NCBI GenBank assembly: GCA_031213475.1
Contig: JARUPZ010000013.1
Location: 9,023,794 to 9,087,793, forward strand
Reading direction: 5' to 3'
DNA length: 64,000 nucleotides
Origin: Nereocystis luetkeana
Lineage: Eukaryota; Sar; Phaeophyceae; Laminariales; Laminariaceae
A program made the position numbers and the translations under genes. The notes below the pieces were generated by a model. It worked only from the letters and a program-made list of their open reading frames with translations. It made no database searches and was not told where the DNA came from. Below are positions 10,341 to 24,061 of this stretch, piece by piece (positions within the stretch are counted from its first letter, which is position 1; each line of letters opens with the position of its first letter).

Positions 10341-11216
10341 GTCATGTAAAATATTGTGGTTCATTGCTACTGCGGCTGCTCCTGCCGCTTTAACGCCGCT
10401 GCTCTGGTGTGGCTGGTATGTACGTGGTACTGTTGTGCTGTTCGACCGCTGCTGCTCTTGCTATATATGTGATATAGTTTTGCTGTGACCCCCGTGAGCA
10501 TGTATATTTGCATGCCACCCCCTCTCGGTGATGCATCTCCGCATCTTGAAGCTCAGAGACTGATTCGTCTGCTTCGGAAGATGTACAAGTACCGTCTCGT
10601 AATAATAATGGGAATTTAGTTTGGCGTCTAGGCGGAGGTCTCGTGCTACCGTAGGTTTCGTACGGTACGTACATGTACGCTAAGCTCCGTCTTCTGCTTG
10701 CTGCTGCGAAGTGTCTTGCACCAACCTAATCGTCGGCGCTTCGTAAAGTCGATTTGCTCGATCGACTGCTGCTGCATAACCAAACGTTTTGTGGCGATCT
10801 GCACACGAGGTATACAGTAATGGCACCGAGCGTCTCGTACGTAGCACTCAACCGTGCAGGTTTCTGCTGTTGTTGGAACGAGGTATGTGTTGTGTGCCCG
10901 ATGGCGAATGAATGAAAAGTTTTTTTTTTTCTTGTGATTCCAGCGTTTTCATGCTTTTCACTCAAAATTGTATTTCAAAATGCGGCCCTTGGCAGTGCTG
11001 TCGCACTAACAGTCTTTGATGCATAACTGTGCACCTTCAGCCACTACGGGCATGATTTGTTTTGACGATTTTCATAATTCGTGGAGGGAATGGATGTGAA
11101 CGGACGATCACGAATGTATCTTGCAGGAAAAGGGGCATGTTGTGTCCGCCGGAGGGTATCGTATGTGACAACGGTGCATTTTGTTTTGACGAGACGTGAC
11201 GGTAAAAATACGGTTT
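10341..11216. other. No recognisable feature
   Basis: No coding signal or repeat that I can support, apart from short CTGCTG/GCTGCT-rich patches and a T-tract at 10,919-10,930. Confidence 0.5.
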
Positions 11217-11384
11217 CACGACTGGGACGGGACAATGATTTCCAACCGGAGAGATTTTATCGGCGGGACCGGGAAGGGAACGGTTCGTTGTCAAGCCGGG
11301 ACCGGATTGTATTTTTTCGGTGTCACGGCGAGACGGGACAGCAATTTTCAACGGAAGAGATTTTATCGGTGGGACGGGAATGTT
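11217..11384. repeat. Two-unit direct repeat, period ~105 bp
   Basis: 11,217-11,270 and 11,323-11,376 both read CACG..ACGGGACA..ATTT.CAACGG.AGAGATTTTATCGG(C/T)GGGACGGGA with few differences. Non-coding. Confidence 0.8.
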
Positions 11385-11449
11385 ATTAACGATGTTCAGA
11401 GAATCTGTTAGCGGAACGGCACAACGAGGGACGGCGGGATTATTTTGAC

Positions 11450-11505
11450 GGGCGGTTTTACCGCACCTTTCCGCCGTTACCGCCGTTACCGTCCCGCCAA
11501 AATAC
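11450..11505. repeat. GC-rich inverted repeat
   Basis: Left arm TATTTTGACGGGCGG and right arm whose complement reads TATTTTGGCGGGACGG. ACGGGAC/GTCCCG motifs match those in the direct repeat just upstream, so the two may belong to one small element. Confidence 0.55.
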
Positions 11506-11640
11506 TTTGATCAGGCGTGAGAAATCCAATGGAGAACATGAGGCAATAATTCCAAACGGTGCCCTGACAAACAAGAAGGTTCGAGAGCCAGAAAAACTTG
11601 CGTTCGCTCGGAATTGTAGCTTACTTATATCTCACCACCA

Positions 11641-11968
11641 GCGTGCGTAGCTTGCTGGCTATGCAGATAGCTCCAGGTGGTGGAGTGGTTAGTTACCCGT
11701 GAATGTCATTGTTTGTCCTTTCCGTTTGTCTGGACTTCGAATCCCATCGTGGTGATTGCAACTGTAAAGTTACTGCGGAAAAACATGCAGAATCGACTGC
11801 TGAGAACGTGTGACGTTGGCAGGAGGACGCGCTGTGCCTTGAGTGGACGAGGGAATTGGGGCTGAGAAGTCCTGCCGTGATACTAGCGCCAGGGACGACC
11901 AGTAGTTGTGTGCGGAGGGCGGTCCTGCTATGAGGTGATCCCGGGGTCTGGTTTACAACTATACAACA
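11641..11968 (+). mobile_element. SINE-B, copy in segment A
   Basis: The tRNA-like head contains GGTGGTGGAGTGGTTAGTTA (A-box-like, near 11,676) and ACTTCGAATCCCATCG (B-box-like, near 11,734). The body holds GAGTGGACGAGGGAA..GGCTGA (near 11,840) and GTGATCCCGGGGTCTGGTTTAC (near 11,935). Its counterpart at 33,236 sits at the matching place of segment B, so the pair probably descends from one insertion before the duplication. Confidence 0.65.
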
Positions 11969-14552
11969 CATGATGCTACCCGCGTAGGTATCAAGGAAGG
12001 GCAGTAGTAACTACTGCGTTGACAAAAAAGAGGCCGAGAAGGTTATATATTATACCAGGGGTATGAAGGCACTGCTTGTATGAAGGTATTGCATCCAATG
12101 GTGGTACGGTGAGGCCAGTCGGGAAACCAACGATCGCTGGCTGTTCGACATACATACCCTAGATGTACCCAACCATAGTGTTTGTGGTGACCTCGAAAAA
12201 CTTTCCATTGATTGATGCGGCCGGATGAATGAAAATGCTCGTTGGTTTTCTGAAGCTACAATGAGCGAATGAGTGCCGGTGTCCTGATAAAGATAGTCGG
12301 CAAGTTCGAAATTGGGGTAATTCATGGAGTTGACCTAGCCCGGGGCCGACCGCCGTGTCGATGCGTTCGTGTGCTTCTTAATCGAAACCGATATGCCCTA
12401 GGTTCGACAGCTCACGCCGTACCACGAAAAATTCCAACTGGGGCATGCACCGATCCGCGTACGGAAAGGAATCTAACCAGAGTATGGTCACCAGATATTT
12501 GCACGTACAAATGGTTTTAGATGTTGACGTAAGTTTTATGTCACCTGGCACCCCCCTCCTTGTCGGTGATTTGATCCCTCAGTGGACCTTCCTAATCGAG
12601 GTCCTGATTTCACGTAGGAGTGGTGTAGAAATATAATCGGCCCTCCGCCGGGGCCTCCGCTTGCACCCCCTGGTCCCATTCGATACCCTGTGGGCCACCT
12701 TTATCTACAACAACCACTACTACTGCTGTAGATACAACCATCATACCAGGGTATATAACTTCCACACGAATCTGAACAGCCTTGGACGTAGGAGTGTTTT
12801 TTTCGTGCTTCGACCAAGGCCCAGCAATAATACTGTACATGACATGGACACATTTTCACTCAGACAGAGGGGAACTCGTGTACTTACTACCACCGCCCGA
12901 GGATTCTACAAGCTGCTTGAAGTTAAAATGCAGAAATGGTGTCCCCTACGAAGGCCGGCAGCCGAATCTACACGATATCGGCATGCTGTAGTTGGTAAAA
13001 TATTGACCTGCATGACATGGCCGGTCCGTATTTCGAGTTCCTAAGGCTGGCGCTAGTGGCAAAAATGCGTCCCGACCAATCACAGGCCCTCAATACGGTC
13101 AGTAAAAAGTAGGCGTTTTCATACGAAGAAAACGGTTTCTCTTTTTTTTCAAGGCACTCTGGTTCCAGGTGCCCCAAATATTGTGTTCACGTTTTTTTTG
13201 CGCGAATAATTAAACATATGACCTGAGTGTGTTCTATCTTGAGCGAAACACATCGCCAGATACTATTGAATAGGGCCTGAAACCGAGTACTGACAAGGCC
13301 ATGAGACATTTTTTTTGCATTGTTTGCGCTATTATTATGAAGGTTCAAATTTTCGCCTTTTTTTCAGGGGTAGACGCTGATTTCCCCCCCCCATTTGTTA
13401 TTATTATTACCAATCACGAAAAGGCAAGGTGGAGAGGGAGGTCGGGGGGGGGGGGGGGGGGGGGGTCGCGAAACGTATTTCGGCCACAAGTGGTCGAAAT
13501 TGGCATACCAGAACCTCACCAAACGAAAACGCAGGTAAACATGAAGCAAGAACAAAAGTCCCGTGAGGTCAGGTGCTCGTGAACGAACTCAAGAAAACGT
13601 GTGCAAAAAAATACGCCCTGGCTTGATTACTTCCCGCCTCAGCACGTACGTGTACGTTTCTTCTGGAAGCGTTTCAGGCAGTGTTGCGCGGTTCTTGTGC
13701 GCGGTACGTGGTATATGTGGTATATATATGCGCGCGCGAAACTTGGGCCACACGAGTCACATAATATCCACTACGTCCTGCGTATGTATGGTATGTCGTC
13801 CACGCGAGCAAGGAAAAGGTGCAGGCTGACCCATGTTCGTACTTACTCTGTGCTGCATTGTGCTGTATTTATTGCATGTGCTGTGGACGGGTTCAACAGT
13901 AGTAGTAGGGGTTGCGCGGCGGTAATTATAATGATGTGTATGGGGCTGCTCACTTGAGGAGGACGATACCGCACCCCGAAACTCACTTTTGAAACAACGT
14001 GCAGGCTGCCCTTGGCGGGCGATACCACGAGTCACAGCAGCAGCAAGTGCTAACGAAAACCATGGAGCCCCACAAGTAAGTGCATACCAGGTACCATTTA
14101 ATGGGTGTTTCCTCAATTAATTGAGGGATATTTCAACGAAACAAGCGCTACACTATTATAATTATACGTATGTATATCGATGGACCGATTTTTTTCAAGT
14201 CCGTAAGTATGAAAATATAACCTCGGGGTATTATACCAGCTACTACCGTCAACCTCGGTGTGTTCCAGCGGATGCAGCTACTGGTACTGTACTTGCGTGA
14301 GTATACGGACCGTACGTACGTCACTGGTCCAGCACTTCGTGCCTACTGCTGTATAACTACCTGTATCTTGTGCGGGTATATGCATCACACCGAGGCACTT
14401 CAGTCTTCAGAGGGTCCAAACCCTCGAGCAACTGTCCGCACCTAGTCCTGGGTCGCTGAACCCACTGCCTGTTGCAAGTGTCCGACGCTGGACGAGCCAA
14501 CACACCCGCCCTTGGCATATGTTTGGCAGTGGCTAAAAAATTCCACTGGGCA

Positions 14553-14575
14553 CATGATGATAACGATGATGGTGG

Positions 14576-14614
<39 letters not shown>

Positions 14615-14618
14615 TGAT
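14553..14618. repeat. (GAT/ATG)n microsatellite
   Basis: Nearly pure trinucleotide run with a few GGT/AAC interruptions on the left. It yields Asp or Met/Ile homopolymers in shadow frames. Confidence 0.95.
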
Positions 14619-14972
14619 GTTCTGGTGTGGGCTCGTTTTACTGAAATCCTGCCTTTTATCACGAAACGGGCTTGAACAAAGCATGCACTCTAAATGGAAC
14701 CAAACAAACAAGATCACAGAAGAATGCTTGAGTACACGGAATCGGGTGCACTACCAGCAGTAGTACGCAAGAAAATGGCACTACATATCAGCACCACGTA
14801 TCAGGTGTTGTTATGTATGTACACCCCAGAATAATAAACATAAATAGGCCGGCTTTTTTTTTCGAGTCAAACCATGACGTGGATAGGGGTTATTTCAATG
14901 TGGAAGGCGAAACCTTCGGACAGAGCGGCAAGAGGCTATCAGGAGGCCTTCCTCGATGACCAGGAGGAGGAT

Positions 14973-15083
14973 CTATTACGGTCGGCCATAGTTAACAGGA
15001 TCTGTGGGAAACATGAAAAACTATATATTCAACCATTTTTACTAACAATATTTAGTCCTATTAACTATGCCCCCCCGTAATAG
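14973..15083. mobile_element. MITE, family M1, copy 2
   Basis: 111 bp. Left end CTATTACGGTCGGCCATAG then TTAACAGGATC; the right end, reversed, reads CTATTACGGGGGGCATAG then TTAATAGGACTA. Terminal inverted repeats are ~28-30 bp and the interior is A/T-rich. This is the best preserved copy. Confidence 0.85.
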
Positions 15084-17279
15084 CACCAATCGGATTCCAT
15101 TGATGACGAGGGAAGTTTATTATCACATTGTTTCGTTTGTTTCTAAAATTTTGCGCTGTTTGTTTTATATATTAGTCAGATAGAATCTAGATGCTGTTTT
15201 TTTCACGACGGATCATTTAGAGGCCTTTCGCACATTTATTTGGCTGCACTTCGCGCACGTCGATCTGTTGTCGGATTCGACCCGACCAACGCCGTAGCTT
15301 CGACCCGACCAAAACGAGTAAAACTCGGACGTGGTGAAAAGGACCTACGGAATCATACGCTGTGTTGGCTATTATGGTACATAATAAGACTTCTCATCGT
15401 CGTCAGGTCGTGATTTATCAGCAACCACCCGTTCTTGTGTATGGTGATAGTGTCGTAAACGCCTCCGTTGGGATGAACGATCTGCGTAAACAATATAATA
15501 TTCCAACGTATGGTACAGGGGAAGAAAGTATATTTGCAGACACTGGAAATAGGAGGTGGGGCGAGGCAGAACCTCTCGTTAATAGGCAGCCAAAATGCTT
15601 GTCGCAGAGAGTGATATGGGCATCATACAATCATACTGAAAAACTGTTGTATACGAGTACCCTGGCAAACGAAAGTTACGCTCCGACTGACGCACTATCT
15701 ATGCTGGGACGGGTTCTTTGGTAGTTGTGACACCAAAGTAGAATGGAACCGCTACGCACCCAGGTCACGTTGTACCCAAACCCTGTGTACAGGACAGCGA
15801 CAGTCCGGCGCAAGGCGGTTACACCAAGTGCTTTAGTTTTCAGATCAAAGCAGCCCCACGGCACCACCTGCAGTACGTTACACACGCTGTCATGTGCGTC
15901 AGGGGAGTAGTGCCTGAGTCAAGATGCTACGCTAATGTCATGGGCGACTACAGATCCACATGTATGTGTGACATGGTGGCCACCCTTGCCGAACAAATGG
16001 GGGGAAGGGAACCAAGACAGCCAAACCAAGTCTGCTACAGCATGAGTTCTCGAGGTATGCGCTGCAGCAAACTCACGGCCGTAGGGCGGCTGCCCACGAC
16101 CTTTTGTCGCCCCCTCTATCCTCTTTTACCCCAGATTGGTGTGGTACCGCACTCATTCGCAATATATAAGGGTCCCGCTTCAGTGCGGACATCGTCGCCG
16201 TTCGGCTAAGCGCCCGACGCTGGCGAAACACCGACGACTCTCGTACCAGTCGCCTACGCTGTCATATTGACACCACAAGGTTGTTCTGGACTTCTGACGG
16301 CTCACGATATCCCCCGGATTAGCAATGATGTTGATGGGACCGAGCACGCACCCGAACGCCCTTTGCATGCTTGGCGCAGTCAAAGCGTCATTTATTGTGA
16401 CCTAGACGATTTAACACAGGCGTTGTCGTGGATATTCGTAGGGTTAGTTAGTCGTGATAGTATTAAATGCACAAATATACCCTGTCGGCGTTTACGGAGT
16501 GGCAGTCGAGCGTGTTCAGCAGGGAAAACAGTCCCGAAAAAAGCAAAGAACAAGGTGGGACGGTTCCGATTGCTAGAGTACTGTGATACACCAAAGCGCA
16601 CACTGACTTTAAACGATATGAGAGTTTATTGACCAAACGATCGGTTGGGATAGTCAACAAAAACCGTACAAGATATACAGTCGTGCCTCGTCCTACTGGT
16701 TTCAGCGCGTCTGATTTGTTCGTGTTGTCGTACTCGTACGCTGTTGTTGCGTGTGGTTGTTTCAGTTCTTTTTTTTCCCCCGTTAAAAGAGATTGCGCCC
16801 ACGTTGCACGGTGTGGGAGGGGAAATGTAATAAATTACATCATGTATATTTATCAGGTAGTGTAATATGATTGAGCGGAGAGGAACAGAATCTGATGCTG
16901 CGCCAAATATGCACCCACTCTTTCCCGAGGGCTCTTCCTCACATGAAAACTCTCTAGAGAGAAACAAACACTAAAACGCAACGGAAGACCCCCGGGCGTC
17001 AGTACCCTATACCACAAGTAACAATAGCGTTGCAGGGCAGTTTCTCTGCTGGGGAGCTTTCATGGTCACAAAGGTCGAGCGAAAACGTGCTAACCTATCC
17101 CATCGCGTGTCCTGCCAGTTCTGCAAGAAAACCATTTTTGCTTTATATGCTTTTGTTTTGATTCGCATGGTAGATAGATCGCAAACGCCCCTCGCATTGC
17201 ACGAAAAAAAGAACCAGCACCACACTCCGATTAAAAAGTCAGAATCAGCGAACCGCAGCCAGACCAGACAATGAGTTGG

Positions 17280-20200
17280 ATCTATTTTACGGACGAAAGG
17301 AAAAATTCTTGAGGTACCCCCCCCCCCCCCTTCCCCTCTGCAATCACTAGACCAGCTTTACACAATTAACCGAGAGTCGGGGTTTTGTTCAAGTCGTGTG
17401 CCTTAGGTATGTCGTCCTTTCATCGGTTCGTCAACTACAGCAACATAAACGTAAGCAGTATCTTCGGCAACAGCATATAATCACTGTGAAGTAAAAAACA
17501 GAGAATAGTTGTAGACCACCACCAAACCAGTCGTAACCCACAACACGTTGACGCGCTAAAGGCAGGCCACCTGTGAGCATTGCTGGATATTAAATGTGTT
17601 ACAATCTTTACATCCAAGTTTTCCCTGGGTGCGCACGGCCTCGATGTCGGCTGCCCTGCTTCCGGGGTCCGTTATGCGTTGTCTGTCTGTGCTGATGTGC
17701 AATGCCGAACTAGAGCCATTCCACGGTAGGGGGGCACCAGAAGTCCCTTGGCCCCTCACATCAGGAGCTCAACATCTCACCTGATACAGTACTTGAACGG
17801 AAATTGTTCGCGCCACCCGACCCACACGTCTATGCGCTAGTCTTTAAACGAATATACGAGTATTTTTTTCACCCCAACAGCTGGTTCCTCAATTATGGAA
17901 CTTAGTCGGTCAGAAGCCTTTGACCCAAAACGTGCAACCCCTACCGTGGGGTGGCTCACTACTGTCGTGAAACGGCAAGGTCTTGACGGCTCTGATGTTG
18001 GATGTTACCCCGCCGTGATCATTTTGGAAGCCATCGCTTTACGATCGTCTCGGTCGTCCATAGAGACGTCTTTCAGCTGTTTCGAAGAGGGCGCATCGTT
18101 TTTAAAATGGTCAAAACGCAAGGCCACAGTCATTCTTCGGTCGTCGGGGCTGGGTGGTCGGGTTCGAAAATGTTCAACGTGCCCCGGGCAGTAGTGTGCC
18201 CCGTTCATAACGGCCGGAATATTGTGTGTCAATGATGTCTACCGTGCCACAGGTTCCCACGGCAGGTCTCGCCCGGCGAGGCCTAGCCGCAACAGTAACT
18301 ATTACACAAGCACGCACCAAACCTGATGTCGTGTAACTATTACACAACCGAGCATGCATTCCAGTCGACTTCGCCGGGTTTAGCGCTGTAGCCACATGTC
18401 GTGGAACTCCAGAAACAGTCGGCCGTAGATACCCAGCCAAACCAGCAGCTTGCGAGAGCAGTGCTGCAGCCGCACCAGGCCCAACATCTGACCTTGGCCA
18501 GGAGCGGGACTCCATAGACAGTCAAACGTGGACGAGTAGGTCTACGAGACGTCTAATTATGGCGCAGCAGGAACAGGCTTAATAGAGGCCTTCGCCAAGC
18601 GTGGAACCCTAGCCTCATTCAATGGGTTAACAGCCAACCGTACAGCAGCAGCTTGTCTTGACCCACGCGCCTGTCGCCCACCAGCCGGTCACAGAGAGGC
18701 TGGCCGTGGTGCACCAGCCGCCGCCACCAACCCCCTCTAAGTGCAGCATTTTCAACGAGCTAACCGACCCCGCATTTGACACCGTCGAGGGTCGGCTCGC
18801 AGATTTTCCAGCGATATGATCCTAACTGTAGCCTCCGCCCCATTCATTTGTCACGTTGAGTAGGTACTGCATGGGTCACCCGCCTGAAGGACATTGCTCG
18901 GTGTCCGGTTCATGAGTCTACCTGCACGTCCGCGTCTTAACGCGAGGCACGGCGGCGGGGGAAACCGTACCAACTCCTTGAGCGGAACAGTTTAAGGAAC
19001 AGAATCCTACCAGCGGGGAAATCGTTCGCTGGGCGCTGGCCCCTCCCACTTTACGAGAGTTATGACACCGGCTGGCACGATGTGCTTCTGCCCTAAAGTC
19101 AAGGTGCATCCAGACGAACCATCCCGTGGCCCACGTACAGCAAAACGTCGTTTTTCGAGACAAGATATTGGCATTCCGACGATATGCGGTTGAGAAACCT
19201 CGTCAACCGGAAACCGTTTTCGCGGAAACGTGATACTTTATTATAGAACGCGTCACATCACCGACCTCCTTCGCGGTATGGACGCTGTTTGGCGCACTAG
19301 TACAATGATGTCTGGATCCTTGGATGCCGAATCCCCGGTATCGTGGACCCTTACAGCGTTTGTGGACCGGTCCGTTTTGACTGTGGCCAACAGCCGTTGG
19401 TATCTTGATATCCGACACCTCGGTGACTACAGTGCGTTTCCGCCGGCTAGAAAGGGTGTTTGAGCTCGAGCAACGGGCGGAACCACCGGGAACGCCCAGG
19501 CAACGTGTGTGGACAACACCAAGGCCAATGTCCCCAACCAAACCCGAAGATCACTACAGTGCTAACTCAAAATATATGCGGTAACCACCAGTCTGGATCG
19601 GATCAGCGTAGGGGTGCCTTCTACTCGCCCACTGTTTCCGCTTCTGGCCCCTCCTCTGGTGTCTGCTTCAGCGCCGCCCACACACCCGACGTCAACTTGA
19701 ACGCGAGCCCTCCAGACATTTCGCCTATCACGACGCGACAGGCCATCGATGGTCCTGTACCCTCACGCCGCGCCTCATATACCGCAAAGACTGCTTGCCC
19801 CGTTAATCACTCGGTTCCGCTAGGGTACTCTCCCTCTTGTCCCTCGCTCACACGGTGGTGGTCTGTTTGAAGGGTAGGAAGGCCGATGCCGACACCTGGA
19901 CATCTCGGTTGCCGCTCGGCTCGGCCTTGACGTTAGTTCATAAACACATTTACCGATTGGCCATTTTTACCTCACAGGAAGAATGCAAAAGACTGGTTCC
20001 TCGTCCACCTTCCCCGCAGATCAACAAACACGAAGGCTTCTCCGGTGGGCACGTAGTCATCTATGGAGTGTGCGGACTATTTTCTGTATCCCCTTACTCT
20101 ACCGAACGTGCGCATCGCTCCTTGACATCTAGTGGAGCCGGAACACCCAGGCATTGTCCGATCGCAACAGTTCGTGGGGACATCAATGGCCTCCTCAGAG

Positions 20201-22331
20201 ATGACGCTTACTGCACACAGGCTACATGAAGATGTATCTCAAGTCTCGCCAAGTGGGACGGGTTCAGCACGTCCTGCCCTCCTTGGCTCATGAAGCGACT
20301 GGTTGGAGCAGTACGACCACCGCCCGGCAATGGATAGTATATGGGCAATGGTGCAACCTATTCAAGATCCATTGGGGCGCACTTGCATCGTGTACCCCAG
20401 CCCCAGTATTCGCGGCGAATATTCCTGCAGGCCGGCAAGCCGTAATCGGGGCCACCGAAGGCTTGGCACCGTCGATCTGTGACCCGACTGTCGATTATTC
20501 GACGGGTACGGTTGTTATAGTCTGGCAGCCCTCTTCCTGTATATCGAAGTTGTCTCCATCGGCGCTTGTCACTAGTGCGATCCCGAGCAGTACACGGTAG
20601 ATAGTAAGGCATGTGTTTGGGAGGACTGACGCGCATTGGAGCCCGTTTGCCTTGGCCAGACCCAAGCGCGCAGAAACGAATAGGTAAGGGGGGGAAGAAT
20701 ATCGTTTGTTGGGGACGACTTCCGGGAGCACGGCGTCCTTGCCAACATATCTGTTGATCGCCCCCAAGAACCCGCTCATTCATCAGCATACCGAGAGCTA
20801 GATATTACCTTTGTGACGTTGGTGGGGCATTGTTTTACGGGCGGACAACCCCGAGGCGATCGACTTTCACCGGAAGCGATAGACAATTGTTTCCCCCGGT
20901 AACACTAGTTTCCCTGTCCGCGACGCTATTTGCACAGGTGAGATTAGGTTAGCTAAAATCGTCGTATCTAGTCCTGCGCTCGGACCAAATCAGATGCTAT
21001 TCACGAGATCTTACCGACCGATATATTAGCCTTTTGGCTCGTGCCTGTGTCTACCTAGGTTTCCCCTGCGGATTTTGGTTCCTAGTTTTCCGACGCGACC
21101 GGTTGATGACAGCCCCAAGGGCTTAACTGTCACACTCGATGTCGATCTCTCTCTAGGGTTTGCGAAACATGACCGAAATGGGGTTCGCAGCCTTGACCCT
21201 GTCTGGCACGATGGCGAGTTGCTCAGCCGGGCTTGCAGGCTTCGCACGAGGTCTTGACCGGCCACCGGTATTGACATGGGTAGGCGGTTTCTTACACCGG
21301 TTGCGCTGATCGAGGCTGTGTCTTACACGGATGCACAGCATAGGTGACGAGTACCAATGCATGCATCACGTACGATATCGAAAACCATGTCGGCTATACG
21401 TTGTCTATACATTATATTATGGATGACACTCTCGACGCGACGGAGGCCACCGGTGAGTTAGCCAACATCCGCACACCGGTACAAGACTCGCCTCAACAAA
21501 TACCTTTCGAAGGCATGACAATCTATCCATGTTTACAAACTCTCACCCTACGTCCTCGATCCGAGCCGCATGTAAACCTTCGCTCACACGCACTGTTTCC
21601 AACCAGCAATAGTTTACACCCCGGGTAATTTGGCACCGTTCCTCAAACCTCAGATGGTGGGGGAAATGACGGACACAGCTGAAGCCATGAACGTTCGAAA
21701 CACGTACACACGCTTCAGATGAACCCCACATCGTTGTCGGTGGGTGCGTCCGGATCGAGCGGCAGGAACTGCACGTTCCACATACCATGTGTAAATCATG
21801 TGCCGATTGCCCAACCAAGTCGACCAGCCTGCACGTGCTCCAGTCGTTCTGAGAAATCTACCGCCTGCACCTCATCCACCGTAAGTACCAGGCACTGTCG
21901 TCTATATGATACGTACCATATAAATCAATGCCTGGCGCGTTTTGAGTATCATCCGAAATATGTGCGCAGGGGTGAGCGACGTGTAACACAGGTCTCTTCA
22001 CCCGCTCTCACAGTCCGCCTCACGCGCATTGAACACCTCCCATATATTTTGACAGGAGGGCACTCTACCGGCGCGACACAGCCACACCTCAACGATCCTC
22101 AGCCTCCCCAACCCCCGACCTTCTACCGGCACATGTTACGGTTTTCGTACCACTTGCCGAGTAACCTCGACTACGCCACCGGAATGAGTTAACTGACAGA
22201 CAAGGTCCCTGGTGTAGGGGCGCCTCCGCTCTCCCCGCCGCTGCAAGAATTCCGTACCATAAGGCATGAAAACCATCTACGGGTGCATTTGACAGAGTGG
22301 GCGATTGGAGGACTGTCACATTCTCCACCAC
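17280..22331. other. Diverged part of segment A without recognised exons
   Basis: Collinear blocks with 34.8-42.5 kb: 18,660-18,830 with 35,840-36,060 (both contain GAGGGTCGGCTCGCAGATTT or AAGGGTCGG..), 19,633 with 38,505, 21,060 with 40,080, 21,430 with 41,690. The conserved blocks may be remnants of the 3' part of the LRR gene, but both copies show stops and indels in every frame I tried. I cannot assign exons or a product. Confidence 0.45.
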
Positions 22332-23167
22332 CTCAAGTAGGCTGGCGAACGTCCTTCTTCGTGTAGCACGGCCGGTGGACCTCTGATGCAGTAGCCTGCC
22401 GTTTGCACGATTTGACTTGGAACACTGCCTCGAACCCGATGTATCGTGTCACGCACCAAAGGTCAGCGTTAACCAATTAGTACTGCGGAGCGGGTCCAAT
22501 CTTATTGCGTTGAGGGGACATCTCACAGACAAATCTAGCTGGACATACATGCTGTGCCCAGTGGTATCTGCAGTGCGGAATTTTGGGGAGGGAAACGAAC
22601 GACACAAGCGGGATAATTTCAAGCGTGACGACTGGGGCAAGACAAGTGCTCATCAATTCAGCACACAACAACTCAATGTACAATGAAGGTCCCAACATGA
22701 TTATAGTTGTTCTCGTTCCGTTCAGTAGACAGCTCTTGATCGTCTCAGGCATCACGCAATTTATGGTATCAGTTTCTGTGGATCATGAATTGACACACGT
22801 CTATGCACTCGTACATTATCGTCACAATACATGTTCCAATATAATTTTTTCTTGAGTGCGAATGTGTATGGTGCAGACGGTTGGTCAGGAACAGATACAA
22901 AGCAGTCTAACATGTGTCTGGAAATATGCTCAGGCGGAGAAACGTGGCGCGCGCCACGGAGAGCGTAGACCGTACTCTAAACTACGATACAGGTACTTTT
23001 ACGCTTCACGTGGAGTTCGGCTGCTGAAATCGGGGGTGTTGACGTCCTTTGGTGGCCTGTGCGAGCGTCGATTGTTTGAACAGAAAGCTCTTGGGTAGCC
23101 GCGAGACGAGTACCTACAGCAGCCTAAACTATATAGCTTCCAAAAACTGAGGGACCCTTTGGCCTAC

Positions 23168-23236
23168 GATTCTTGAATACTCCATTTCCTTTGCTCGACG
23201 GAAACGAGCGCTGCCCATGACAGCGTGCTGTGCATC
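23168..23236 (-). pseudogene. Copy A exon: Cys-containing, 69 nt
   Basis: Flanked by CCAG acceptor and GTAGGC donor. Same length and position as 43,307-43,375. Encodes CTARCHGQRS..; the two first Cys are kept, the third (CRWG in copy B) is lost. Confidence 0.55.
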
Positions 23237-23553
23237 CTGGAACCTTTGGTTTCAATCGTTTGATACATCTGCCCGTCATCTCGCGGGCAATCCGACATCT
23301 TCACCCACACGGTAGATCCCACGGAGTGGTTCGGTATGTTGCCTACAACCACTCATCACAGTCGATAGGCCCACGATAATGGTCCATCAGCGTTACGTGA
23401 ATGATGATTGCGTGGACGTTCGTATACGGACGGCTGGAGATATGGGTTCGAGAGCTAAGCAAAGCTCCGATGATTGACTGTTATAGTTTATCGGCATTAT
23501 TACTAGGGGCCTGCTGTGAGTAGGCAGACGAAACACACACGAAGAACACTGGC

Positions 23554-23625
23554 CGCAAGTGTCACCACATTCTCCACGCGTGCAGGCGCCCTAGTAGCAC
23601 ATAAACGCCCCAGCCGGCGTGCATT
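23554..23625 (-). pseudogene. Copy A exon: Cys-rich, 72 nt, three lesions
   Basis: Matches 43,690-43,761. Reads C-TPAGAFMCY-stop-GACTRGECGDTC: an in-frame TAG replaces the Glu codon region of copy B (CDEG). The acceptor position is CGG instead of CAG and the donor is GC instead of GT. Confidence 0.7.
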
Positions 23626-23819
23626 CCGAGAGGATCATTGATACGAGATTAATGGGCGCGTCAGAGCCTTAATGACGGAGTACTGTTTCAACTTGGCATA
23701 ACAAGAGAACGCCAGCACGTCAATGGAACGAGCTCAGCAGACGAAAAACCGTAGTCGGCGCCATGACCCCCACTCCCGGACACACACGTATGACCTCGAT
23801 AGCACAGTGGTGGACTCAC

Positions 23820-23866
23820 CACATTCGTCGAAGGAGACGCCCTCAGTCTTGATCTTGGCGGCCACG
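23820..23866 (-). pseudogene. Copy A exon: 47-nt linker ending in Cys
   Basis: CAG acceptor, GTGAGT donor. Encodes VAAKIKTEGVSFDEC against VAAKVKTDDISFDQC in copy B. The differences are V/I, D/E, D/G, I/V, Q/E and two silent ones, a pattern of protein-level constraint, so this exon was functional after the duplication. Confidence 0.7.
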
Positions 23867-24061
23867 CTGCGTGCAACGTGTAGAAACAAATGACCACGGG
23901 GGTGGAGAGATGAGGTAATATACGTCGTCGAAAGAAATGCTGTCCCTTTGTTGCCTCTACGGTTTTACACTCCGAATGATCGAGGATAGGAGGTGTGTTG
24001 CAATGTATGTCTAGCTGGCCGTCTGACTGATCATAGGTTTTCCTGCTCCGACAAAGGCCAG

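Larger units (their letters stand above)
12710..17270. other. DNA present in copy A only; no gene recognised
   Basis: Between anchors 12,700 and 17,280 copy A holds ~4.5 kb, whereas copy B holds ~0.35 kb (34,450-34,790). It includes a G-run at 13,444-13,465, a GAT microsatellite, a MITE and palindrome-type ATACCAGGTAC at 14,084. The longest frame here (15,362-15,724, plus, 120 codons) has a protein-like start but I recognise no family and do not call it a gene. Confidence 0.5.
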
